Part shown: piece after piece, positions 15,099-24,400 of the stretch
Position numbering within the stretch: the stretch's first letter is position 1
Layout of the letters: every line of letters begins with the position of its first letter
Assembly (NCBI GenBank): GCA_003505715.1
Contig: DNXU01000179.1
Coordinates: 1-30,473 of the forward strand
Reading direction: 5' to 3'
DNA: 30,473 nucleotides
Source: Cyanobacteria bacterium UBA8803
Lineage (GTDB): Bacteria; Cyanobacteriota; Cyanobacteriia; Cyanobacteriales; Coleofasciculaceae
Notes under the pieces: model-generated
The model's database searches: none
Seen by the model: only the letters and a program-made list of their open reading frames with translations
Told to the model about the DNA's origin: nothing
Made by a program: the position numbers and the translations under genes

Positions 15099-16289
15099 AT
15101 GGCTGTCCAAGCAACTCCCCCTGTTGCCTCTTTTAGTTTATTTACAGCGTCCAAACAAGTTCAGTTTCTGGAAACCTTAAAGCGGATTCGGTTTAGCGGT
15201 CAACTGGTATTGACTGGGCCAGAGGGACAGCAGTGGATTTTCTTTCTCTATCTAGGCCGCCTCATGTATGCCACAGGTGGGAATCATCCAGTGAGACGGT
15301 GGCAAAGAAACCTAGCGGCCTACTGTCCGCAGATAGCTAGCGATCGCTCAATAATGCAGCGCGATTTGGCAGACTTCGATCCAGCCAGCTGCAAGACCTG
15401 CTGGCAATATCACTTGCTGTCTGCATGGGTAGCACAGCAGAAAATTACTTACGAACAGACTGCCAAACTGATTCAAGGGGTTGTTATTGAGATCTTATTT
15501 GATGTAGCCCAAGCGATGCGAGCCACCTATCAAATCAAGCAAGATAGCTCCTTATCGACTCAACTAGTCTTGCTAGACGTGCATCAAACGATCGCAGAGG
15601 TTGACCAGCTTTGGCAAGTTTGGCACAACGATCGCGTCGCCAGTTATTCTCCTAACATGGCTCCGGTCATCAAGCAACCCGATCAACTGCGGGAACGCAC
15701 ATCCGCGCCAGTTTACCAGATTCTCAGCAAACTATTAGATGGCAAACATACCCTCCGTGACCTAGGGGTGCAGATGAAACGGGATGTTCTGCAAGTCACC
15801 CGTTCGCTCCTACCTTACATTGAAGGCGGATTGGTAGAACTCGCGAGCATCCCCGATCTACCTATTCCCTTACGTGGCAACGTTCCTGAAACGCCCCCTA
15901 CTGCTGTAGAACCGAAAGAGCAGGCATTGATCGCCTGTGTGGATGACAGTCCTTTGGTTTGCCACACTATGGAAAAGTTGCTCACTGCCGCAGGTTATCG
16001 ATTTGTTGGTATAGAAGATGGGTTGCGAGCGATCGCAATCCTGTTAGCCCGCAAGCCAGATCTGATTTTTTTAGATCTGGTAATGCCAACTACCAACGGG
16101 TATGAAATTTGCGCCCAGCTACGCAAGCTTTTCTTTTTCCGCGATACCCCAATTGTAATTTTGACAGGTAATGATGGCATCGTCGATCGGGTCAAAGCCA
16201 AGCTAGTAGGAGCATCTGATTTCTTGAGTAAACCCATCGACGCTGGCATAGTACTTGGCGTCATCCAAAAGTACTTAAAGTGTCATTAG
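15099..16289 (+). CDS. PatA/PilG-type response regulator (PATAN + REC)
   Basis: A 396-residue cytoplasmic regulator. The N-terminal 190 residues form a PATAN domain (KQVQFLETLKRIRFSGQLVL, then WIFFLYLGRLMYATGG), followed by a helical linker. The C-terminal receiver begins ALIACVDDSPLV, with phosphoacceptor D326 (FLDLVMP) and lysine in FLSKPID. PATAN-REC proteins (PatA, PixG/TaxP1, PilG) act as outputs or adaptors of cyanobacterial pilus chemotaxis systems and influence type IV pilus motor polarity. The ATG at 15099 is chosen; an in-frame GTG at 15093 adds two residues, and no strong Shine-Dalgarno separates them. It is the first gene of the operon and is followed by two CheY genes after a heptamer element. 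Confidence 0.88.
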   Translation: MAVQATPPVASFSLFTASKQVQFLETLKRIRFSGQLVLTGPEGQQWIFFLYLGRLMYATGGNHPVRRWQRNLAAYCPQIASDRSIMQRDLADFDPASCKTCWQYHLLSAWVAQQKITYEQTAKLIQGVVIEILFDVAQAMRATYQIKQDSSLSTQLVLLDVHQTIAEVDQLWQVWHNDRVASYSPNMAPVIKQPDQLRERTSAPVYQILSKLLDGKHTLRDLGVQMKRDVLQVTRSLLPYIEGGLVELASIPDLPIPLRGNVPETPPTAVEPKEQALIACVDDSPLVCHTMEKLLTAAGYRFVGIEDGLRAIAILLARKPDLIFLDLVMPTTNGYEICAQLRKLFFFRDTPIVILTGNDGIVDRVKAKLVGASDFLSKPIDAGIVLGVIQKYLKCH

Positions 16290-16399
16290 TTGTTTGTGGT
16301 TTGTGGTTTGTTATTTGTGGTTTGTTGTTTGTGCCCAGTGAGTGCCAATAAATAATCAATAATTAATAACCAATCACCAATCACCAATTACCAATCACC
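16290..16399. repeat. bipartite heptamer element between the PatA-like gene and the first cheY
   Basis: The left arm, 16290-16331, begins directly after the TAG stop codon: six heptads such as TTGTTTG and TGGTTTG. After a 19-base core, the right arm at 16351-16399 has seven heptads (AATAATC, AATAATT, AATAACC, AATCACC and variants). The GAGG ribosome binding site of the next gene follows at 16414-16417. Confidence 0.88.
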
Positions 16400-16425
16400 A
16401 ATTTGTTCTTAATGAGGTAAATACC

Positions 16426-16797
16426 ATGAGTACTGCCTTAGTGGTTGAAGACTCTGTCACGGATATGCAAATTATCTCTAGCTGTTTGCAGCAAGCTGGT
16501 CTGAACGTGTTGACCGCTGATAGTGGAGAAGAAGCCTTGGTAAAACTGAATACCTATAAACCTGATGTGATTGTTCTAGACGTTGTCCTACCAGGTCGCA
16601 GCGGGTTTGAGGTTTGCCGGGATCTGAAAACTGAAGCCCATACTCGCAAGATTCCAATTGTCATGTGTTCCACAAAAGGCGGCGAGATGGATAAGTTTTG
16701 GGGTATGAAGCAAGGAGCCGATGCTTATCTGGCCAAACCTGTTGACCAAACCGAACTGCTGCGCACCGTTAAACAGTTAGTTCTCAGATCTGCCTGA
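16426..16797 (+). CDS. CheY-like single-domain response regulator, copy 1 (PilH/PixH type)
   Basis: A 123-residue stand-alone receiver domain: acidic pocket E8/D9, phosphoacceptor D52 (VLDVVLP), S82/T83 (CSTKG), and K104 (YLAKPVD). The STKGGEMDKFWGMKQGADAYLAKPV segment is characteristic of the CheY proteins in cyanobacterial Pil/Pix/Hmp clusters. It would be phosphorylated by the CheA of this operon and act on pilus motor output or serve as a phosphate sink. A good GAGG (16414-16417) lies eight bases before the ATG. It is about 80 percent identical in protein sequence to the next gene and the two genes share the same type of leader, which indicates a tandem duplication. Confidence 0.92.
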   Translation: MSTALVVEDSVTDMQIISSCLQQAGLNVLTADSGEEALVKLNTYKPDVIVLDVVLPGRSGFEVCRDLKTEAHTRKIPIVMCSTKGGEMDKFWGMKQGADAYLAKPVDQTELLRTVKQLVLRSA

Positions 16798-16902
16798 TAG
16801 TTTGTTGTTGGTTGTTTGTTATTCGTATTTTGGCAAAACAGCCTATAACCAATCGCCAATAACCAAGAACAAATAACCAACAACCAACAACTAATAACTA
16901 AG
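16798..16902. repeat. bipartite heptamer element between the two cheY copies
   Basis: The left arm starts immediately after the TGA stop codon (TAGTTTG, TTGTTGG, TTGTTTG, TTATTCG at 16798-16825). After a 21-base core, eight heptads run at 16847-16902 (AACCAAT, CGCCAAT, AACCAAG, AACAAAT, AACCAAC twice, AACTAAT, AACTAAG). The ribosome binding site GAGG of the second cheY follows at 16907-16910. Confidence 0.88.
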
Positions 16903-16918
16903 AAATGAGGTTTATGCT

Positions 16919-17284
16919 ATGGATACTGCTTTAGTTGTTGAAGATTGCTTAACAGATTTGCAAGTAATTTCTAGTTGTCTTCAACAGGGAGGAATTAAGG
17001 TTTTAACTGCCGACAGTGGGGAAGAAGCTCTGGCCAAAATCAGCAGCCACAAACCTGATGTCATTGTTCTAGATATTGTCCTACCAGGCCGCAGCGGCTT
17101 TGAGGTGTGTCGCGATATTAAAGATGCGCCGGAAACTCGCAACATTCCAGTAGTCATTTGCTCCACCAAAGGGGGTGAGATGGATAAGTTTTGGGGTATG
17201 AAACAGGGAGCAGATGCTTATCTGGCCAAACCTGTTGACCAAGCAGAACTTTTACGCACAGTTAAACAGTTAATCAGAGCTTAA
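16919..17284 (+). CDS. CheY-like single-domain response regulator, copy 2
   Basis: A 121-residue receiver with every catalytic residue of copy 1 (E8, D9, D52, S82/T83, K104) conserved. It differs from copy 1 at about 23 positions up to residue 117, clustered at 10-27, 39-44 and 67-80, where the alpha1, alpha2 and alpha3-beta4 faces lie; the C-terminal signalling face from 82 to 117 is almost identical. The two could therefore share an output target but differ in phosphotransfer or lifetime; this is inference. GAGG (16907-16910) stands eight bases before the ATG. It is followed by the CheW gene after 37 bp. Confidence 0.92.
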   Translation: MDTALVVEDCLTDLQVISSCLQQGGIKVLTADSGEEALAKISSHKPDVIVLDIVLPGRSGFEVCRDIKDAPETRNIPVVICSTKGGEMDKFWGMKQGADAYLAKPVDQAELLRTVKQLIRA

Positions 17285-17321
17285 GTACAAAAGTCTAGAA
17301 CTGCGTACTGAGGAAAAATCC

Positions 17322-17891
17322 ATGTCTAACTCTTCATTAATTCCCAACTCTTCGTTATCGCCTCTAGAGACACCAGCTGTCTCGTCTCAAAGCTCCTTAA
17401 GAGCTAGCGAACAGTTCTTGCGATTTCATCTTTTGCCGGATACTACTGCTCTATTGCCAATTGAACAACTAACTGAGGTGTTGACCATTCCCAGAGGTCA
17501 GATCGTCCCAATTTTTCAAATGCCTGCCTGGGTCATAGGTGCCTACAACTGGCGGGGTGAAGTCCTTTGGATGGTTGATTTGGGTCACTTAGTTGGACTG
17601 ACTCCCTGGCACCAAGAGGCTGTCAGTGCTTCCACCTATACGGCACTGGTACTCCAAGCTTCTGCCAACTCTGCTACTTCTGTCAGTGCAAAGAATCAGA
17701 TGCTGGGGTTAGTTGTTAACCGAGTAGAAGATATTGAGTGGTGCAATCCCGATCTAATTCAATCACCCCCTTCTTCTAGCGTTACCCCAGAACTGGTGCC
17801 CTTTTTGCGCGGCTACTGGTTGAAATCCAACGGTGAAATGCTAGTGCTTCTTGATGGTAAAGCTATTATTGCCGCGATGCCAAAGCCATAA
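17322..17891 (+). CDS. CheW-like adaptor protein (PilI/PixI type)
   Basis: A 189-residue protein with one CheW domain spanning about residues 30-185 after a Ser/Pro-rich lead. Typical features are FHLLPDTTALLPIEQLTEVL, the VIGAYNWRGEVLWMVDLGHLVGL strand pair, and GLVVNRVEDIEW. It links the methyl-accepting protein to the CheA kinase at the membrane. AGGA at 17311-17314 lies seven bases before the ATG. It is the third type of component after the response regulators, and the MCP gene follows after 425 bp that hold a hairpin-rich region. Confidence 0.88.
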   Translation: MSNSSLIPNSSLSPLETPAVSSQSSLRASEQFLRFHLLPDTTALLPIEQLTEVLTIPRGQIVPIFQMPAWVIGAYNWRGEVLWMVDLGHLVGLTPWHQEAVSASTYTALVLQASANSATSVSAKNQMLGLVVNRVEDIEWCNPDLIQSPPSSSVTPELVPFLRGYWLKSNGEMLVLLDGKAIIAAMPKP

Positions 17892-17926
17892 CAAGAAGGC
17901 TGAAGGCAGAAGTGTCACACTCTGTC

Positions 17927-18017
17927 ATTTGGGGAATGGGGAATGGGGAATGGGGATTGGGAAGAGTTTTTTCCGTAGCCTCTGATATTAAAGGTTACCA
18001 ATTCCCATTCCCCAATT
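17927..18017. repeat. GGGGAAT-type heptamer element with inverted partner
   Basis: GGGGAAT is repeated three times at 17931-17951, followed by GGGGATT to 17958. Downstream, CCCATTCCCCAATT at 18004-18017 is complementary to 17927-17940 with one mismatch in 14. The layout (G/T-rich left arm, core, A/C-rich right arm) matches the TTGTTGG elements of this operon, though the heptamer itself differs. Confidence 0.8.
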
Positions 18018-18118
18018 AAGAGAAATCCCGTTTTTAGCCGCTAGTTGAGGATGCGGCAGGTGGAGTTCATATCTGCTCTCAAGTTTTGTTTTGTTGCTGA
18101 CCGATTTTATTGCTCAAG

Positions 18119-18147
18119 AGCCATTAGTTATTTAGCAACTAATGGCT
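18119..18147. other. perfect 11-bp hairpin upstream of the MCP gene
   Basis: AGCCATTAGTT (18119-18129) and AACTAATGGCT (18137-18147) are exact inverted repeats around a 7-base loop. No T-tract follows, so it is not a standard terminator. It could be an attenuation or processing structure, or a dispersed palindrome. Confidence 0.6.
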
Positions 18148-18316
18148 AACAGGAATGGCTAAGTAGTCTGCTATGAATTGCGTACACCAATAAGGCATGA
18201 AAATTCTTATCCCTTGTGCCCTCTGCCTTATTTGTAAGTCAGCACTTAGCAGTTAACTTTACCACATTTACAGATACAGGGTATCGCTACTGATTTTTTA
18301 TCTTGAGGTTCGTGCT

Positions 18317-21190
18317 ATGACGCAGCTTTCTTCTAATTCTCAAAACTCTACTAAGAATCGCACTTCATACCCTGTAACTATGCCATTAGATGACCCCACT
18401 CATGGGAGTAATTATTCCTCTCCCCATCGGCTGCTTGCTGTACCAGATCAAACAGCTATTAAACTGCCTAAACCAGAGGAAATGCCCTATGGCAATAAGC
18501 AGAATTTCCCCTCTAGCTCTCCACGACAGAAATCTCATGGGTGGCTAGGAAAAAGCCTGCGAACCAAAGTGGTTGCTCTAGCTTTGTCTCTTGGTACATT
18601 GCCCGTGTTATTAATCGGGACGATCGCCTATTTCACGGCTAGCCAAGGAATGTATCAACAGATTGAGAAAAACCAAGAGATTAACGCCACTGACTTAGAA
18701 GACAAGTTAAGTGCGTTTATCAACGAGCGTTTTGCCGATATTCAAGCCGTAGCTCAGCTTCCGGCGTTTCGTAACGCCGAGGTTCGGAAAGTAATGACTC
18801 CCGAGGAAAGACAACGTGTACTTGATAGCTACGTCAAACTATACAAAGCCTACGACAGCATTGCCGTATTCGATCTCCAGGGCAATGTCATCGCCCAATC
18901 TGAATCTGGAGGAGAGATCCTAGAGAATCACTTTGACCAGGACTATTTTCAGGAAGTGCTGAAAACAGACCGCCCATACATCCGGGAGCCACGGCTATCA
19001 GAATTTACGAAGATTATGAGTCTTTATGTCGCTGCCCCAATTAAGGATCGGATAACTGGCAAAACCATTGCCATTGTCCGTGGCCGCGCTCCCATGAGTA
19101 TTGTTAATGAGGTGTTAGGCTCTGAGGAAGAACGGGAACAAGAATTCCACCTCATCGATTCTACAGGTCAGGTAATAGCATCCGGTGACCCAAACGACAT
19201 CACTCAAAAGGTAGACCAAAAGTTCCCCAAACTGTATAGCAGCATTAAGGGAAAAGCCGATCAACTCCTGACCCTAGTGGAAGCTCGACCAGGCCGAGAA
19301 GATATCATTACCTACTCTCCTACTGATGCGCTAGCCAAAGAGCATAACTTCCATTGGGCTTTGATTCTTCTCCGTCCGACTAGGGTAGCATTTGCCCCTC
19401 AAAGAAACTTGCTCTGGACGATCGGAATTGGGACGGGCGCGACAGCAGTACTGGTCGGTATCATGGCTACTATTGTTGCTAACCGTGCCACGCGCCCAAT
19501 CTTGGATGTTGCCAACGCGGTGAACAAAATTGGTCACGGTAAACTGGATACTCGTCTGGTAGTTGAAGGGGACGATGAAATTGCTGACTTAGAAGTTAAC
19601 ATCAACGATATGGCCGAGCAGTTGGGCAATCTGGTTCACGAACAAGAGTTGGCTACTGCTGAGGCACGCTTGTTAGCAGAAATCACGGGTTCTCGTACCC
19701 TGGAAACCGGAGATTTTCCAGAACTGTTCCAGAAAGCGGCAGAAGGAACTCGCCCAATTTTTCAGGCAGATCGGGTAATTGTCTGTATCTTCCAGCCTGA
19801 CGGTCGTGGGGAGATTGTTGCCGAGTCCGTCGTTGCAGGTTGGCCTCGCGCCCTTGACGACCGCACCAAGCAACTGTCAATTCCAGAATCACTAATGACA
19901 GTTTATCGAGATGGGGATGTCATTGCTCGCAAAAATGTTTTTGAGGCTGGTTTGGCCCCTGACCAAATGAAGATCGTAGAACGCTTAGCGGTTAAGGCTA
20001 GCTTAGAAGTGCCAATTTTTCAACAAGGTAAGCTCTTTGGTTTGTTGATGGTACACTACTGCGGCAACCCCCACGAGTGGCAGCCCTCAGAGATCGCCTT
20101 TGCCAAACAGCTAGCTGGTCAGTTGGGACTGTGTATTGACCGGGTAACCCTGCTAGAAGAAACCGAAACCCTGGCTCAAGAACAGCGGCAATTGAAAGAA
20201 GGGTTGCAAAAGCGAGCCTTAGAACTCCTACAGGAAGTAGACCCAATTAGTAAAGGTAACCTGACCATCCGGGCACGAGTCACAGCCGATGAAATCGGGA
20301 CGATTGCAGACTCCTATAATGCCACAGTTAGTAACTTGCGGAAAATCGTTCTTCAGGTGCAAGAAGCTGCTAGCCAGGTGGCTCAAACTACTAATAGTAG
20401 TGAAAAGTCTGTTGAGGAACTATCCGCAGAAGCCTTGCGGCAAGCTGAAGAAATTGCCTTAGCTTTGGAGCGAGCCCAAGAAATGGTGCAATCCGTGCAA
20501 CTGGTTGCTGAAAGTGCTGAGAAAGCAGAAGCCGCTGTACAACAAGCAGCTCAGACGGTGCAAGAAGGTGACATGGCCATGAACCGCACAGTACAAGGGA
20601 TTATAGCTATCCGCGACACAGTAGCAGAAACGGCCAAGAAAGTCAAGCACCTTGGGGAATCGTCTCAAAAGATTTCCACAGTTGTGAACCTGATCGGCAC
20701 CTTTGCTGCTCAAACCAACTTGCTAGCTCTTAATGCCTCAATTGAGGCAGCTCGTGCAGGGGAAGAAGGCCGAGGATTTGCGGTGGTTGCTGACGAAGTC
20801 CGAGCTTTGGCGCGGCAATCAGCAGAAGCAACCAGTGAAATTGAAAAACTGGTCGCTGCTATTCAAGGGGAAACCAATGAGGTGGTAGCAGCCATGGAAT
20901 CTGGTACAGAGCAGGTGGTCATAGGTACAAAACTAGTGGACGAAACCCGCCAGAGCTTGAACAAAATTGCAGCCGCTAGTATCCAGATCAACACTTTAGT
21001 TGAAGCAATTGCCCAAGCCACAGTTGTGCAAAGCCAAGCCTCTGCAACCGTAACCAAAACCATGACCGATGTGGCCGCGATCGCACAAAAAACCTCAACC
21101 GGAGCCACCCAAGTATCCGCATCGTTTAAGCAACTACTATCCGTGGCTCAAGCACTGCAAGAGGATGTGGGCCAATTCCAAGTAAGTTAG
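18317..21190 (+). CDS. methyl-accepting chemotaxis protein, PilJ/HmpD-like (dCACHE-HAMP-GAF-HAMP-MA)
   Basis: A 957-residue inner-membrane receptor. A long polar cytoplasmic lead is followed by TM1 at about 85-108, a periplasmic dCACHE-like sensor (about 110-360), TM2 at about 365-388, HAMP 389-442, GAF 448-615, a second HAMP-like segment near 633-685 ([20 protein letters not shown]), and an MA signalling domain to the end, with the hairpin tip [20 protein letters not shown] at about 798-817. The GAF resembles that of phytochrome-type proteins, but the position of the bilin cysteine (about 547-551) reads APDQM, without Cys-His, so no covalent bilin is expected. That separates it from PixJ photoreceptors and points to PilJ/HmpD-type pilus motility control. 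GAGG at 18305-18308 supports the ATG. No CheR or CheB is present in the window. Confidence 0.9.
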   Translation: MTQLSSNSQNSTKNRTSYPVTMPLDDPTHGSNYSSPHRLLAVPDQTAIKLPKPEEMPYGNKQNFPSSSPRQKSHGWLGKSLRTKVVALALSLGTLPVLLIGTIAYFTASQGMYQQIEKNQEINATDLEDKLSAFINERFADIQAVAQLPAFRNAEVRKVMTPEERQRVLDSYVKLYKAYDSIAVFDLQGNVIAQSESGGEILENHFDQDYFQEVLKTDRPYIREPRLSEFTKIMSLYVAAPIKDRITGKTIAIVRGRAPMSIVNEVLGSEEEREQEFHLIDSTGQVIASGDPNDITQKVDQKFPKLYSSIKGKADQLLTLVEARPGREDIITYSPTDALAKEHNFHWALILLRPTRVAFAPQRNLLWTIGIGTGATAVLVGIMATIVANRATRPILDVANAVNKIGHGKLDTRLVVEGDDEIADLEVNINDMAEQLGNLVHEQELATAEARLLAEITGSRTLETGDFPELFQKAAEGTRPIFQADRVIVCIFQPDGRGEIVAESVVAGWPRALDDRTKQLSIPESLMTVYRDGDVIARKNVFEAGLAPDQMKIVERLAVKASLEVPIFQQGKLFGLLMVHYCGNPHEWQPSEIAFAKQLAGQLGLCIDRVTLLEETETLAQEQRQLKEGLQKRALELLQEVDPISKGNLTIRARVTADEIGTIADSYNATVSNLRKIVLQVQEAASQVAQTTNSSEKSVEELSAEALRQAEEIALALERAQEMVQSVQLVAESAEKAEAAVQQAAQTVQEGDMAMNRTVQGIIAIRDTVAETAKKVKHLGESSQKISTVVNLIGTFAAQTNLLALNASIEAARAGEEGRGFAVVADEVRALARQSAEATSEIEKLVAAIQGETNEVVAAMESGTEQVVIGTKLVDETRQSLNKIAAASIQINTLVEAIAQATVVQSQASATVTKTMTDVAAIAQKTSTGATQVSASFKQLLSVAQALQEDVGQFQVS

Positions 21191-21438
21191 TTGGTGGTTG
21201 TTTGTTTTTAGTTGTTGGTTGTTGGTTGTTTGTCGTTTGTATTGCCTAATAAACTTAGGGCAAGGATTAGGAGTATTCTTTACTAACCAACAACCAACAA
21301 TCAACAACAAATAACTAATCACCAACAATAAACAACCAACAACAAACAACAAGAAATAACAAATAACAAATAACTAATAACCAACAACAAACAACAAACA
21401 ACAAATAACCAACAACAAATAACCAACAACAAATAACT
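21191..21438. repeat. long bipartite heptamer element between the MCP gene and cheA
   Basis: Seven T/G heptads (TTGGTGG, TTGTTTG, TTTTTAG, TTGTTGG twice, TTGTTTG, TCGTTTG) begin immediately after the TAG stop codon, 21191-21239. After a 45-base core that includes a 9-base run of CCTAATAAA style, 22 consecutive A/C heptads occupy 21285-21438 without a phase slip (AACCAAC, AACAAAT, AATAACC, AACAACA and variants). The cheA ATG follows five bases later. Confidence 0.92.
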
Positions 21439-21443
21439 AAACT

Positions 21444-24400
21444 ATGGCACTTAACCCTGATATCCGCGACCAAGCATATCAGTTCTTTATCGAAGAGGCT
21501 CCGGAACTGTTGCAGGTTATTGAAGCGGGTTTACTCACTCTGAGGGGCGATCGCACCACGGCTAAAATCCACGATTTAATGCGAGCGGCTCATTCCCTGA
21601 AGGGAGGAGCTGCGAGCGTGGAACTCGAAGCTATTAAAACTCTGGCTCACCGCTTGGAAAATATCTTCAAAGCGCTCTATGACGAAACGATCGCAATTGA
21701 TACCAACCTAGAAAGTCAACTGCTGCAAGCCTACGATTGTCTGCGCTTGCCTTTGATGGAGCAGATCTCAACGGGTTACTTTGACGGCGCACACGCCCTA
21801 GAACTTGCCGACCCCATCTTCGCTCAGATTGAAGAACGATTGGGAGATGCTCTCAACCGGGGTGATACTTACATTCCTAGTTCGTCGGAATTAGGGATTG
21901 ATATGACCACGTCTATCTTTGAAGTGGATGTCGGCCAAGGACTGGAACACCTAGCTCAGATTGTAGCTCATCCTCAAGAGTATGAGGTAGCTGGAGAATT
22001 ACGGGCACAAGCGGAGGTCTTTGCCGGATTTGCCGAGTTATTAAACTTACCAGGATTTGGTGCGATCGCTCAAACTACCCTACGCGCTTTGGCAGCTCAC
22101 CCTAACCGCGCCCTACAAATTGCTCAACTAGCGCTGATTGATTTTGAATTTAGCCGACAAGCCGTACTATCGGGCGATCGCAGCCAAGGGGGAAGTCCAT
22201 CAAGTGCGTTGGTTGCTCTAGCAGAATCTAGGGAGGAGCGAGAGATACCGGACATCACGACTATCCCTGTCGCCTATTCGGTTTCGGAAGATCTACCTGT
22301 TGTTAAAGAACAACCAGAAACCCTAACCGCACTGGAAGATATTTTTAGCGACTTAGCAAGTATAGCTGATACAGAATCTATAGTGGATTCGGTCTCAGAT
22401 AGTGAGCCAATGGTGTTAGAGCTATCAGCAAGTAAGGAAATAGCATCTGAGACTCCCTCATTAGCAGAGGTGTTTGGCAGTGCTATTGAGGCGTCTGATA
22501 CCGAAGCCGAATCTGTAGGTGAGGAAATAGCACCAGAGGTTCCTTCACTTGTAGATTCCCAATCTCTAACTCCAGAAAGCCTGGAAACCGCATTAACATC
22601 CCTCGGGCAAATTATTGATAACTTACCTTCAGTTGAAGATATTGCCATACCTACCCCTGCTACCTCGAAGACGGCTAATTTAGTCCCAACGCCATCTAGT
22701 TCCGAGCCAATATCCCACAAAGCCCAACCAATATCGGCAGATATCGCTCAACCAGAAGCCTCTGTAACACCTAACCTAACGGTGCGGGTTGACTCAGAAC
22801 GGCTGGAACGGATGAATAACCTGGTGGGTGAGCTGGCAATCAACCGCAATGGTCTTTCCCTCCAGAACCAGCAACTCCAGAAAGCGGTGCGAGAGTTGCT
22901 GGATCGATTTAGTCGAGTTCAGAACGTGGTGGGTCAGTTGCAGGAATTATCCGACCAGATGCTCGCTGGTACATCCAGTTCTGGCTCCATTGCGCTCCAT
23001 CCTAGCTTTTGGTCAGTTTTTGGCAATGGAGAGATAAGTGGTGCCAATCCCTTTGACAACAACGTCTTAGCTGAAATGGGGTGGCCGTTGCCCAAGGCTG
23101 GGTTTGGCAATCGAGAAACACTCCATAACTCCGAGTTTGATTCCCTAGAATTAGACAGCTATGGTGTCTTGAACTCCCGCCTACAAGGGTTGATTGAAGA
23201 TATGGTGCAGCTCGAAGAAGCCGTTGATGATGTCGCTCTCTTTGCCAAGCAATCGGATCAAACCCTAGAACAACAACGGCAAATGCTGACCCAGCTGCGG
23301 GATGAGCTGATGTGGGCGAGGATGTTGCCTTTGGGTGAAGTTATCAACCGTTTTCCTCGGATACTGCGGGATTTATCTGCCACTTACCACAAATCCGTCA
23401 GCTTGAAACTGAGCGGTACAGGCGTGCTGGTGGATAAAGCAGCTCTAGAAAAACTTTACGATCCGCTGTTGCACTTACTGCGCAATGCCTTCGATCACGG
23501 CATTGAATCTCCTGAAATCCGGCGTCAGCAGGGGAAAACCGAGCAAGGTCAAATTGAAATTCGCGCCTACCATCAAGGCAGCCAAACTATCATCGAAGTC
23601 AGGGATAACGGTCAAGGTGTGAATACCGAGCGCATCGGGTGTCGTGCCGTTGAATTGGGATTGCTCTCTGCCGAACAACTGACGACTGTTTCCGACTCTC
23701 ACCTGTATGAATTACTGTTTGAGCCAGGATTTTCCACCGCAGAACGGGTGAGCGAACTGTCTGGACGGGGAGTTGGCTTGGATGTAGTGCGCTCCCAAAT
23801 GCGATCGCTCAAAGGCAACATCACCGTTACCTCCTCCCCCGGAGTTGGCACCACCTTTACCTTACGCTTGCCCTTAACCCTGACCATTGCTAAATTACTC
23901 GTCTGCTTCATTGGTACGACAGCAGTAGCATTACCCTCGGACAGCGTTGAAGAAATTGTCGTTCCCAAATCCGATCAGGTTAAAACCACAGGGCAACAGC
24001 GGTTTTTGAGCTGGCGGGAACAGATTGTACCAGCTTATCGACTGGCCGACATCTTAAAATATGCCTGCCCGTTTCCAGAAAACTCCCCTACTAAAGCCTT
24101 ACTCTCAGTCCCCTCTCCCCAAGATTGGGCGCTGCCGATGCTAATTCTCCGCCAAGAGCAGCACGTTCTAGCCCTAGAAATCGATCGCCTAGTAACTGAG
24201 CAAGAATTAGTAATCAAACCCTTCAGTTCAACTATCGCACCCCCAGCTGTGACCTACGGCTGCACAATTTTGGGTGATGGCAGCTTAATTCCGGTAATTG
24301 ATGGTGCTGTCTTGATGAGCCAGCTATTGGGTCAAAGTGCAAAAGCGATCGCCATCAGTTCTGATACCAAACCCTTATTTTTGAGCATCAACGCAAGTTC

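Larger units (their letters stand above)
17892..18316. other. 425-bp intergenic region between cheW and the MCP gene
   Basis: No gene is visible. It contains the GGGGAAT heptamer element (17927-18017) and a strong hairpin (18119-18147), listed separately. The remaining 170 bp before the MCP start have no recognisable site apart from its ribosome binding site, GAGG at 18305-18308. The length, much more than the other gaps in this operon, leaves room for a second promoter or for transcript processing. Confidence 0.65.

Noticed and set aside
19660..20160. Cyanobacteriochrome photosensor domain in the MCP
   Set aside because: The chromophore cysteine region reads APDQM; no Cys-His pair is present.
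21137..21352. Open frame of 71 residues, minus strand
   Set aside because: It again arises from the heptamer element between the MCP gene and cheA; hydrophobic and Thr/Asn repeats reflect repeat composition.
16290..21438. CRISPR array
   Set aside because: The repeats are 7-base tandem units without unique spacers; no repeat of 25-40 bases with spacers of similar length and no cas gene is present.
22274..22720. Open frame of 148 residues, minus strand
   Set aside because: It is a shadow of the acidic Ser/Glu-rich linker of CheA, low in complexity and without a ribosome binding site.
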